Positions 9,139 to 17,628 of a stretch of 64,000 nucleotides of DNA are shown in pieces. Within the stretch, counting starts at the first letter, position 1, and each line of letters begins with the position of its first letter. The notes under the pieces were generated by a model. The model made no database searches, was not told where the DNA came from, and worked only from the letters and a program-made list of their open reading frames with translations. Source of the DNA: Herbaspirillum hiltneri N3 (GTDB taxonomy: Bacteria; Pseudomonadota; Gammaproteobacteria; Burkholderiales; Burkholderiaceae_D); contig NZ_CP011409.1 in assembly GCF_001267925.1 (NCBI RefSeq), forward strand, positions 62,001-126,000, in the 5' to 3' direction. The position numbers were made by a program, and so were the translations under genes.

Positions 9139-9679
9139 CAACGCTGCCGGGCGGCGTGAATGCCGCCCGGGGTGTGCGTTACGGGGCGAAACCGGCGATT
9201 GCGTTTCCGTGTGGAAACGGAAACGACAGGACGTTGTAAGTTAAGCGAATACTCCTGTCCGATATCAGCGATTTTTGTCGACAGGCAATAGGCTCAATCT
9301 TATACTTGCCCGTATGTCGCGCCGTCGGGGTGGGTGGCGCGCAGATGGTGGTTTTCGTCGCAGGATCGGGCAGCGTGCGTAACAAGAAAAATGAACGCGC
9401 AGACGCTACGGGTGCGGCGATGACGATCACCGTCGCATCACATTTCTTTCCACTGGATCGTCTCTGTCGCTTTATGTACTGCTGCGTGCGCAAGCACCCG
9501 GCGGTTCGACGTGTGCACAGCATATGCACAAGGCAGGTGATCCGGACCGGAGGAATGCAGGGGTATTCGTCCGCATGAAGAATGCGAGCGCATGCAAGAG
9601 GGCAGGGAAATTCACGATAAATCGAGGCAACGGCGGTTTGCAGATTGCAGGCTGCCGCGGTCCTGAACCAAGCAAAAAA
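9139..9679. other. 541-bp non-coding region upstream of the TpsB gene
   Basis: No convincing gene is visible; the short frames here (for example 9306-9578) lack ribosome sites and recognisable domains. The region holds a perfect 9-bp GC-rich hairpin (9147-9155 with 9162-9170, loop GTGAAT) right after the cyclase stop, without a clear T tract. It also holds a 6-bp inverted repeat TGTGCA-N7-TGCACA at 9512-9530. It probably contains the promoter of the secretion operon. Confidence 0.6.
9147..9170 (+). terminator. GC-rich hairpin after the cyclase gene, possible terminator
   Basis: Nine paired bases (CCGGGCGGC with GCCGCCCGG) enclose a six-base loop 8 bases after the cyclase stop codon. There is no T-run after it, so intrinsic termination is uncertain; it could be a 3'-end stabiliser. 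Confidence 0.4.
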
Positions 9680-11287
9680 ATGAAACATCGTTTGATGCAA
9701 TGTCTATTGGGGATGACGTTGACCGTCGTCGCGGCGAGCGTGCTGGCCGAGGACGAGCGCTTCAACATCACGCGTTTCCAGATCGAGGGCAATACGCTGC
9801 TGCCGGACGCAGAGTTGCAGCGCGCCGTCGCGCCGCTGACCGGTCCCGGGCGCGTCTACGGCGACGTGCAGATGGCACTGGAAGCGTTGGAGGCAGCCTA
9901 TCGCAAAGCCGGCTACAGCGCAGTGCAGGTCAACGTGCCCGAGCAGGAGCTGACCAGCGGCGTGGTGACCATCAACATCAGCGAATCGGTCATTGGCCAG
10001 ATCACGGTCAGCGACAACAAGTATTTCAGCGAACAGAACATCCGCAACAGCCTGCCGCGACTGCAGGTCGGCAAGTCGCCCAACCTCACCGCCATTTCGC
10101 AGGCCGTGCAATTGAGCAACGACAATCCGGCCAAGCAGGTCAATGTCGCACTCAGCGTCAGCGACGAAGAAGGCAAGGTCGATGCCGACGTCAAGGTGAC
10201 CGACTACAATCCATTGCGCGTGTTCATGACCGTCGACAACACCGGTGCACCCGCTACCGGCAACTGGCGCACCGGTATCGCGATCCAGCACGCCAACCTG
10301 TTCGACCGCGACCAGGTCGGCACGCTGGCCTACACCACCTCGCCGGACAGCCCGAGCGGCGTCAAGGTCAATCTGTATTCGCTGGGATACCGCATTCCGC
10401 TGTACACGCTCGGCGACAGCATCGAATTCATTTACGGCAAGTCCAGCGTCAATACGCCTGGCAGCGTCGGCGCACCGAACGGCTTGATCGGCTTCACCGG
10501 CAAGGGCGATGTAGTCGGTCTGCGCTGGAATCACTTCTTCGCACGCGAAGGCGAAAGCACCAGCAAGCTGGTGGCCGGACTCGACTACAAGAAGATCGAC
10601 TCGCGCTGCGACTTCGCGGGCGCCAGCCTGAACATCGGTTCGTGCGTGGCCTACAAGACAATGCCGCTGAGCCTGACTTACAGCGGACAAACGCGCTCGG
10701 CGACGCAGAACGTCGACTACAACATCGGCATCTCGCGCAATATCGCCATCGGCCCGAGCTACACCGGCAGCAACGGTCGCAGCGACCGCTACTCCTATGT
10801 TACCGGTCGCGACTCGGCCGACAACTTCGTCATCGTGCGCGGCGCGGCCTCCTGGTTCAAGGCCTTCGCCAACGACTGGCAAATGCGCCTGGCCGGCACC
10901 GCGCAGATCACCAACAATGCGCTGGTCTCGGCCGAACAATTCGGCCTGGCGGGTTCGACTGCCGTGCGGGGATTCACCGAACGTGCGGTGGCGGCCGACG
11001 GCGGCGTCATCGTCAACGCCGAAGTCTACACGCCTGAACTTCTGCCCAAAGGAAGTCTGCGCCTGCTGGCCTTCTACGACATCGGTCGCGGTTACAACAA
11101 CAACGTCGGCGGCGGCAGTGTGGTCAACAGCGTGACGGTATCGAGCATGGGCATCGGCGCACGCTACTCCTTCAGCCGTGACTTCAATGTGAAACTGGAC
11201 GTGGCGCGCGTGAGCGTGCGGGGGACGTCGAGCACGGAAAAACGTGGTGATCTGAATGCGCATATCAGCGCGATACTGGGGTTCTGA
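9680..11287 (+). CDS. Two-partner secretion outer-membrane transporter TpsB (ShlB/FhaC/HecB family)
   Basis: This 535-residue Omp85-superfamily transporter starts with a signal peptide (MKHRLMQCLLGMTL, cleaved near VLA/EDE). Two POTRA domains follow, at about 28-100 (RFQIEGNTLLPDAEL) and 105-175. The C-terminal 16-strand-type barrel contains the diagnostic VRGF at residues 429-432 (loop L6) and ends in ISAILGF with the expected terminal phenylalanine. It exports the large partner encoded immediately downstream. The ATG at 9680 is chosen because it directly starts the signal peptide, although its ribosome site is poor; a frame open from 9524 would bury the signal peptide. The downstream gene starts one base after this stop, so the two are co-transcribed. 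Confidence 0.93.
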   Translation: MKHRLMQCLLGMTLTVVAASVLAEDERFNITRFQIEGNTLLPDAELQRAVAPLTGPGRVYGDVQMALEALEAAYRKAGYSAVQVNVPEQELTSGVVTINISESVIGQITVSDNKYFSEQNIRNSLPRLQVGKSPNLTAISQAVQLSNDNPAKQVNVALSVSDEEGKVDADVKVTDYNPLRVFMTVDNTGAPATGNWRTGIAIQHANLFDRDQVGTLAYTTSPDSPSGVKVNLYSLGYRIPLYTLGDSIEFIYGKSSVNTPGSVGAPNGLIGFTGKGDVVGLRWNHFFAREGESTSKLVAGLDYKKIDSRCDFAGASLNIGSCVAYKTMPLSLTYSGQTRSATQNVDYNIGISRNIAIGPSYTGSNGRSDRYSYVTGRDSADNFVIVRGAASWFKAFANDWQMRLAGTAQITNNALVSAEQFGLAGSTAVRGFTERAVAADGGVIVNAEVYTPELLPKGSLRLLAFYDIGRGYNNNVGGGSVVNSVTVSSMGIGARYSFSRDFNVKLDVARVSVRGTSSTEKRGDLNAHISAILGF

Positions 11288-11288
11288 A

Positions 11289-14200
11289 ATGAGTGAACAA
11301 AGCCAAACGCGCCGGGAGAAACCGACGCAAGATGTCAACCGTATCGAACTGATGCCGGCTTCCTTCACCATGCGCGTCGGCAATCGCCGCCTGACCATGA
11401 GCTGGCGGCCGCGCAAGCCGGTGCCGCAATTGCTGACGGGTTTGCTGCGACGTTCGTGGCGCGCCATGTTCGGCAAGTCGCTGCGCATGTCGGTGACGGC
11501 GGCGGCGATCTGCGCCGCCTGGAATGTGCCCGCCCTGGCGGCCGCACCCGGCGTCAACACACTGCCGACCGGCGGCGTCATCACTGCAGGCACCGCCACC
11601 ATCGCGCAGAACGGCAATACCCTCAACATCAATCAGAGTTCCAGCGCCGCCATCGGCAGCTTCACCAGCTTCAGCATCGGCGCCAACGCCGTCGTTGACA
11701 TCAGCCAGACCAGCGCGAGCAACGCCTTCCTGGCGCGCGTGACGGGTGCCGATCCGTCGCAGATCTACGGCTTGCTGAAGTCCAACGGCACCGTCGTGCT
11801 GGTCAATCAGAACGGCCTGATGGTCGGACCGGGCGGCGTGGTGGACGTCGCGCGTTTCATCGGCAGCACGCTCAACATCAGTGACAGCGACTTCCTGGCA
11901 GGGCGCCTGACCTTCGTCAACGGCGGTCACGCCGGCAACGTCGACAACCAGGGCGTCATCAAGAGCGCCACCGGCGGCAGCGTCTACCTGATCGGCGCCA
12001 ACGTGACCAACAACGGCATCATCCACAGTCCGAACGGCGAAGTCCTGCTGGCTGCGGGCCAGACCGTGCAGCTCGTCGACACCGCCACGCCTGGCGTCAC
12101 GGTGTGCGTCACCGGCGCTGCCGGCAGCGTCACCAACCTCGGCGCCATCACCGCCGAAGCGGGCCGCATCGGCATCGCCGCCGGCCTGATCACCAACAGC
12201 GGCAACATCAACGCCAGCAGCGTGGTGAACGAAGGAGGCCGCATCTTCCTGCGCGCTTCACAAAAACTGACGACGACCGCGAGCTCCAGGATAACGGCAG
12301 ACGGCGTTGCCAAGGGCGGCAGCGTGGTGCTGTATTCGGACGGCGCAGCATATATCGACGGCGACGTCTCGGCGCGCGGCGCGCCTGGCCTGGGTGGTTT
12401 TGTCGAGACCTCCGGCAAGAAAACACTGGACGTGGTCAAGGCGCCCGACGTCGGCACGGGCGGCGAGTGGCTTATCGATCCGTATGACCTGACGGTGGTG
12501 GCTACCGGCACCAATGGCGTGAGCAACAGCGGCAACGTGATCACGTCTACGGCCGCTGGTTCCACGATTGAAGCCGGCACCATTGTTACCCAGCTCAATC
12601 AGGGCAACAGCGTGAGCCTGACGACCGGCGCGGGTGGCGCTGCCAACGGCGGCAACATCACCGTCAATGCCGCGATCAACAAGACCAGCGGTTCGGCCGC
12701 CAGCCTGACGCTCAACGCCAACAACAGCATCGCCATCAATGCCGGTATCACCAGCACCAGCGGCACGCTGAATCTGAACCTCAACAGCAACCTCAGCGGC
12801 ATCGCCGGCGATCATGCGGTGCAAGTCAACAATGCCCTCATTCAGATCAACGGCGGTGAGTTGAATGTGCGTGATGGCAGCAGCACGGGAATCAGCAATG
12901 GCAATCTATTCATCAACAACGGCGGAGGCATTGATCTGGGTACCGGCGGTACGCTGAACGCCGGGAATCTGAATGTGACCAACGGCGGCAATCTGCTCGG
13001 TGGATTCACATCGAGTGTCCACTTGCAAGGTACGTTGAATAACAGTGGTACTGTCAATTTTTCCAACGCTGCGATCACTGTCGGTGACAAGATCATCAAT
13101 AACGGCCAGTTCACGACTGCCAACGTTTCTATCAATACGGTCAATGGCTTCATTAATTCGGTAGGCGCTGTAGCCAACCTGAACTACATGACGAATTTTC
13201 AGACCGGCAGCTTCATCAATGCAGGCACGATGAATGCCAACGGCAGTGGCGGTTTTGTCACGTTTGAGAACGGCCTCTCCAATTCAGGCGTCATGAACAT
13301 CCAAGGCTCGATCATGAGCAATGCATCCTCGTCCAACGGCGTGGGCGGCATAATGAACCTGGGCGTTGACGGGGTTACCACTCACCTCCAAGGGAGCGGC
13401 GACTGGACCAACGATGGAACGCTGAAGGTCCTGGGCACGCTTAATACGGTCAACATCGACAACGCACTGACAAACGGTGCGACCGGCACGATTCTGGTAT
13501 CGGGTAGCGTAAACACTCTTTCTGCCGGGACCTTTACCAACGCGGGTTCCATGATCATCGGCGCCAGCAATTCGGTGAGCGGCAACAGCGTCACCAATAC
13601 CGGCAACATCAGCATGACCGACGCTACTCTGTCGTTCAACACCTTCACCAATGACGTCGGTGGAAATCTATCGGGAACCGGTACGATCTACTCCAACGGA
13701 CAGTTCACCAACAGCGGCGTCATTTCACCCGGTGGCGACGGCACCGTGGGTCAATTGGGCATTAACGGCAATTTCACGCAAAGCGCTACCGGTGTGCTAA
13801 ATATCGATGTCGCCAGCGATACCAGCTATGACACCTTCTATCTGAACGCGCCCACCCCGGTGCAACTTGGCGGCACGCTGCAAAGCAAGCTGTTGGGTGC
13901 CTATGTCCCGACGCTCAACACGCGTTTGTCGCCGATCGTGTTCACGAACCAGAACGCGGGCGAGACTTATTTCCGTCACGTATTAGGCAACGTGATCAAC
14001 ACCAGCAGCGGACTGCAAATGCTCAAGGTTGACTACAAGGGCGCACTGGCGCTGGTCATGAGCGGCTCCGCAAATCTCACCTATAACGGTAATTCCGATA
14101 GTCACTGGGGTACCGCCACCAGCTGGACCGAGGGAATCTTGCCAACCGCCATTGATAACGTGATCGTGAACAATGGTGTTACCTTAACCCATGGTTCCGG

Positions 14201-15596
14201 CGACGGTGTCGACACTGTCAACAGCATTACACTGAATAATAGTTCGACCCTTGCTATCACCGGTGGCACAGTGAATGCCGGCAACATCACCTCTGCGGGC
14301 TATGGCAGCGTCATCATCACGGGTACCGCTGTTGAAGAGGGTGGCGGAGGAAACTTCAATGGATTTTCCTCCGGAGGCGGCGGAGTGACTTCGGCCAATA
14401 CCGGTGTCCTGAACTTGTCCGGCACGGCACGTATCAGCAACTTGTCTCTGTCCAACGGCGGCACCTTCAACGGCGGCAGCAGTTCGGTACTGAACGTGAC
14501 CGATGACTTTTCGCAAAACAGCGCCGGAGTTATCAATAGCAATGGGACAGTAGCGCTGAGTCGTGCTGACGGCGATTTGGTGACGGGCAACATTGCGGCA
14601 AGGAATCTGGTGCTTGAAGCGCAGAACGGCGCCATTTCGCAAAGCGACAGTTCCCTGCACGTGACGCAGCAACTGCTTACCTCGTCCGCGACCGGCACGA
14701 CATTGACCTCTTCCGGGAATCGCATCGCCGCATTTGCCGGCAATAATCGCGGCATCAACGACATCAGTCTGGTCAACAATCTGGAGTTGGCCGATACGTC
14801 GGTTTTCAGGATCAACGGCGTCACCAACGCCAACGGTAGCATCAGCATTGTCAACACCGGAGGGACCATGACGACGGCGTTGGGCAGCAGCGCCAACTTC
14901 CTCACGGCCCTGCCGACTGCGCCTGACGTCGCGACGCCTCCCACGCTTTCGGATCGATTGGGGACACTCGGGATCGTCACGAACGGTACGGTAAGCGCAT
15001 CTATGTTGGCCCATACGGTGGTGATTGAAACGCATAGTCCGTTGACTATCGGCGTCGGCGGCGTTAGCGCCTCGGGCAACATAAACCTGACTGCCGGCAA
15101 CAGCGGATCACCGACCGACAACCTGATCGTTAACGGCGTGATCGCTTCCGCAGGCGGCAGCATTTCGCTGGTGGCGGGCAACAACATGTCGATCAATGCC
15201 AACATTTCCACTTCTGCGCCGGGCACTGCGTTGTTTACGGTGACGAATGGCGTGCTGACTTACGCACCTGGAGTGAGCGTCACGGACGCCAGCGGTACGG
15301 TTGTGCCGGTGGCCGCGCTGGTGAATCAGATTGTCGCACCCGTGGTGACACCGGTCATTCAACCGTCAGTAGCACAAATCGTGACGAACACCGTCAAGGT
15401 CACCACGACCGGACAGAATATTCCGACTCCGCCAGTGTTCACGGCAAGCACAACGCCAGTATCCACACCCGCCAACACACAAACCACCGGCGGCACGCAA
15501 GGCAGCTTTGGCGGCGATGATGGCGGCGGCAGCGGTACGCCTGCTGCCGGCGGCGGCGCCAACACGGCGAAGAAGCCGTTGCCGGTATGCACCTGA
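11289..15596 (+). CDS. Two-partner secretion exoprotein TpsA (filamentous haemagglutinin-like)
   Basis: This 1435-residue exported protein has an 85-residue pre-sequence: a charged N-terminal extension, then the hydrophobic signal SVTAAAICAAWNVPALA. The conserved TPS secretion domain follows (TLPTGGVITAGTATIAQ, LVNQNGLMVGPGG). The rest is Asn/Gly/Ser/Thr-rich repetitive sequence (SGTLNLNLNSN style) that should form a right-handed beta-helix, then a Pro/Thr-rich and Gly-rich tail. The protein ends KKPLPVCT; the only cysteines after the signal are C273 and C1434. GGGG about 7 bases before the ATG, within the end of the TpsB gene, is the ribosome site. It is probably a surface or secreted adhesin or matrix protein; no toxin domain is visible. 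Confidence 0.9.
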   Translation: MSEQSQTRREKPTQDVNRIELMPASFTMRVGNRRLTMSWRPRKPVPQLLTGLLRRSWRAMFGKSLRMSVTAAAICAAWNVPALAAAPGVNTLPTGGVITAGTATIAQNGNTLNINQSSSAAIGSFTSFSIGANAVVDISQTSASNAFLARVTGADPSQIYGLLKSNGTVVLVNQNGLMVGPGGVVDVARFIGSTLNISDSDFLAGRLTFVNGGHAGNVDNQGVIKSATGGSVYLIGANVTNNGIIHSPNGEVLLAAGQTVQLVDTATPGVTVCVTGAAGSVTNLGAITAEAGRIGIAAGLITNSGNINASSVVNEGGRIFLRASQKLTTTASSRITADGVAKGGSVVLYSDGAAYIDGDVSARGAPGLGGFVETSGKKTLDVVKAPDVGTGGEWLIDPYDLTVVATGTNGVSNSGNVITSTAAGSTIEAGTIVTQLNQGNSVSLTTGAGGAANGGNITVNAAINKTSGSAASLTLNANNSIAINAGITSTSGTLNLNLNSNLSGIAGDHAVQVNNALIQINGGELNVRDGSSTGISNGNLFINNGGGIDLGTGGTLNAGNLNVTNGGNLLGGFTSSVHLQGTLNNSGTVNFSNAAITVGDKIINNGQFTTANVSINTVNGFINSVGAVANLNYMTNFQTGSFINAGTMNANGSGGFVTFENGLSNSGVMNIQGSIMSNASSSNGVGGIMNLGVDGVTTHLQGSGDWTNDGTLKVLGTLNTVNIDNALTNGATGTILVSGSVNTLSAGTFTNAGSMIIGASNSVSGNSVTNTGNISMTDATLSFNTFTNDVGGNLSGTGTIYSNGQFTNSGVISPGGDGTVGQLGINGNFTQSATGVLNIDVASDTSYDTFYLNAPTPVQLGGTLQSKLLGAYVPTLNTRLSPIVFTNQNAGETYFRHVLGNVINTSSGLQMLKVDYKGALALVMSGSANLTYNGNSDSHWGTATSWTEGILPTAIDNVIVNNGVTLTHGSGDGVDTVNSITLNNSSTLAITGGTVNAGNITSAGYGSVIITGTAVEEGGGGNFNGFSSGGGGVTSANTGVLNLSGTARISNLSLSNGGTFNGGSSSVLNVTDDFSQNSAGVINSNGTVALSRADGDLVTGNIAARNLVLEAQNGAISQSDSSLHVTQQLLTSSATGTTLTSSGNRIAAFAGNNRGINDISLVNNLELADTSVFRINGVTNANGSISIVNTGGTMTTALGSSANFLTALPTAPDVATPPTLSDRLGTLGIVTNGTVSASMLAHTVVIETHSPLTIGVGGVSASGNINLTAGNSGSPTDNLIVNGVIASAGGSISLVAGNNMSINANISTSAPGTALFTVTNGVLTYAPGVSVTDASGTVVPVAALVNQIVAPVVTPVIQPSVAQIVTNTVKVTTTGQNIPTPPVFTASTTPVSTPANTQTTGGTQGSFGGDDGGGSGTPAAGGGANTAKKPLPVCT

Positions 15597-15619
15597 TGAT
15601 GTCTCGAGGAACCAAGACA

Positions 15620-16372
15620 ATGAAACACGCCATTCAAACGGGATATCGCACCATGGGTAAATTCTGGCGCCTGCTGGCGCTGATGTTGTTGCTGGGCTGG
15701 GGCGGCCAAGCGTATGCGCAGATGGTCGGCACCGTGACCAACCTGTCGGGCGTGCTGACCGCGCGCCATCCGGACGGCAGCACGCGCATCATGAGTTCGA
15801 AATCAGAAGTGCTGCAGGGCGACACCCTGATCACGCAGTCAAACACCTATGCGCGCGTGAAGTTTATGGACAACTCGGAGATCGTGCTGCGGCCAGGTTC
15901 CGAGATGGTGGTGAAGAGCTTCCTGTACGACGCCGAGAAACCCGAACGCAACAACGTCGCCATCGGCCTCGTCAAGGGCGGCCTGCGCGCGGTCACCGGC
16001 CTGATCGGCAAGCGCAATCACGACGCCGTCAGTTTCGATACGCCAACCGCGACCATTGGTATCCGGGGCACCCATTTCGGTGCGCTGTTCTGCCAGAACG
16101 ATTGCGGCGGTGTGCCCACCTCAAGCGGCAGCACGCCGGCCAACGGCTTGCATGTGGATGTGGCGCAAGGCGCGATCGTACTCTCCAATCCTGCCGGCCA
16201 GCAGGTCTTCCAGGCCGGCCAGTTCGGCTATGTGAGCAATCTGAATACGCCGCCTGTGATATTGCCGCCGGCGCAGGGCATTCCCGTGACCATGCCGCTG
16301 TCGATCAGCAAGAATGCGCCGGGCTCGAAATCGGTCGATGCCTCCAAATCGGTTTCCTGCATGGTGCAATGA
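15620..16372 (+). CDS. Periplasmic FecR-domain protein associated with the TPS system
   Basis: This 250-residue protein has a signal peptide (WRLLALMLLLGWGGQAYA) and a FecR domain at about residues 35-160 (LSGVLTARHPDGS, VLQGDTLITQSNTYARVKFMDNSEIVLRPGS, PTATIGIRGTHF). Unlike sigma-regulating FecR proteins it lacks a membrane anchor and cytoplasmic part, so it should lie free in the periplasm. It contains FCQNDC and a fourth-from-last cysteine (SCMVQ), echoing the C-terminal cysteine of the preceding TpsA. The ATG at 15620 has GAGGA about 10 bases upstream, and the gene begins 23 bases after tpsA, so it belongs to that operon. Its job is unknown; a periplasmic chaperone, a tether or a sensor partner for the CHASE2 cyclase are possible. 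Confidence 0.85.
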   Translation: MKHAIQTGYRTMGKFWRLLALMLLLGWGGQAYAQMVGTVTNLSGVLTARHPDGSTRIMSSKSEVLQGDTLITQSNTYARVKFMDNSEIVLRPGSEMVVKSFLYDAEKPERNNVAIGLVKGGLRAVTGLIGKRNHDAVSFDTPTATIGIRGTHFGALFCQNDCGGVPTSSGSTPANGLHVDVAQGAIVLSNPAGQQVFQAGQFGYVSNLNTPPVILPPAQGIPVTMPLSISKNAPGSKSVDASKSVSCMVQ

Positions 16373-16426
16373 GAATTCGGATGGGGGAGGGCGTCGCCGA
16401 GGCTGTGTCTTGATTGCCGCGGCGAT

Positions 16427-17200
16427 TCAGTACTCGAACACCGACTCCGCCATCAGCATGCTGATCCGGCGACGGCCGGCGCCGTGCAGCAGCTCGGATT
16501 CGATCTGCCTAAACAGGCCCGGTTTTGCATGCGTGACGAGAATTTCCGGATCGCTCTCGAGCTTGGCAAGATCCTCAAGCAACAGGCTCGGGCAGAAATG
16601 CCTGGACAGCATCGCCAGTTCCCGCTCGCTGTCGGGGAAGGCGGCTTCGATGATCAGGTAGCGCAGATCTTCAATCGTGTTGACCATTTCCCACAGCGCA
16701 TCGCTACTGGTAGTGTCGCCGCTGAATACCAGGCTGGCGCCGCTGCCCAAGTCCTGCAACTGATAACCCACCGCCGGCACCGTGTGATTGGCCGGCAGCG
16801 CGGTGATGCTGCGCTCGCCGATCACCAGCGACTTGCCGACTTCGACGGTGTTGAAGCGCAGGAAGGGATTTTCCGGCGAAGGGATTTCGCTGAAGTCGGG
16901 CCAGATCTGCCAGTTGAAGATGTGCTTGCGGATGATGTCCTGCGTCGCCTGCGTGGCGTGCATGGTCAGCGGCGTGTTGCGCAGGTCGCCGACGCTGTCG
17001 AGGATGAACGGCAGGCAGGCGATATGGTCGAGGTGGGAATGCGTGATGAAGACGTGGTCGATGGCGGCCAGCGCCTGCAGGGGCAGATCGTTCACTCCGG
17101 TGCCGGCGTCGATCAGGATGTCGTTGTCGACCAGCAGGGAGGTGGTGCGAAGGGTATTGCCGCCTATGCCGCCACTGCAGCCGAGAATTTCTACGCGCAT
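16427..17200 (-). CDS. Class II cyclic-nucleotide (cAMP) phosphodiesterase, metallo-beta-lactamase fold
   Basis: This 257-residue cytoplasmic enzyme has the zinc motif HSHLDH at residues 54-59, a second metal region (ANHTVPAVGY), FSGDTTSSDALW and a late histidine (VTHAKPG). The HSHLDHI sequence and overall order fit the class II cyclic-nucleotide phosphodiesterases (PDEase_II), which hydrolyse 3',5'-cAMP to AMP. Its placement convergent to the TPS/FecR operon, about 7 kb from a CHASE2-adenylate cyclase, supports a cAMP role. The ATG at 17198-17200 has only a weak upstream ribosome site. A generic MBL-fold hydrolase such as an RNase Z-like or quorum-quenching enzyme is the alternative, but the tight HxHLDH form argues for the phosphodiesterase. 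Confidence 0.8.
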   Translation of the reverse strand: MRVEILGCSGGIGGNTLRTTSLLVDNDILIDAGTGVNDLPLQALAAIDHVFITHSHLDHIACLPFILDSVGDLRNTPLTMHATQATQDIIRKHIFNWQIWPDFSEIPSPENPFLRFNTVEVGKSLVIGERSITALPANHTVPAVGYQLQDLGSGASLVFSGDTTSSDALWEMVNTIEDLRYLIIEAAFPDSERELAMLSRHFCPSLLLEDLAKLESDPEILVTHAKPGLFRQIESELLHGAGRRRISMLMAESVFEY

Positions 17201-17628
17201 CGTATGGACCAGATTGAAGTGATGACCGTGGCGACCCGGAACGAATGTGTTCGTGCGGAAATGCTCCGCTCCCCCGTGATTGCACTCTTGTTTTTGTCTT
17301 GAAAGATTGCCTTCCGAAATCGAAATGGTGCAATCTATGCAACAGTTTCGATGGTAAGTTATCCGTCAGCCTAAATCAATAAAAAGCACCGGTGGCTTCG
17401 GCGAAACAACAGGCTGACCTGACATGGATCAGGCCGAGGCGGCGAAGTGTTTCCGTATGTCATCGTCATGTCCGGGCGTCACCTGTTCCGTGACGTTAAC
17501 AGGCGGGAAAAAGAGGCTCTGCTTGACACTTTGTTGTCAGCATTGAAGCGTATCTTTCCAGAATCGCCCAGTGCGTCTTTTTTACTGCATCGATCAATAC
17601 GATGCAGGCCAGTTGTCTCCTTGAGCCG
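17201..17628. other. 428-bp divergent intergenic region
   Basis: No gene is supported here. It separates the phosphodiesterase (minus) from the HD-GYP gene (plus) and should hold both promoters. A TTGACA-like hexamer at 17523-17528 is embedded in an inverted repeat TGACA-N6-TGTCA (17524-17539), a possible regulator site for the HD-GYP gene. I see no clear -10 at standard spacing and no riboswitch core that I recognise. Confidence 0.5.

Noticed and set aside
9306..9578. 90-codon frame upstream of tpsB
   Set aside because: No ribosome site, no domain and atypical composition; the region is better read as a promoter region.
17201..17628. Possible c-di-GMP riboswitch before the HD-GYP gene
   Set aside because: The distant CAGCCT/AGGCTG pairing was considered, but the conserved core of c-di-GMP-I or -II aptamers is not present.
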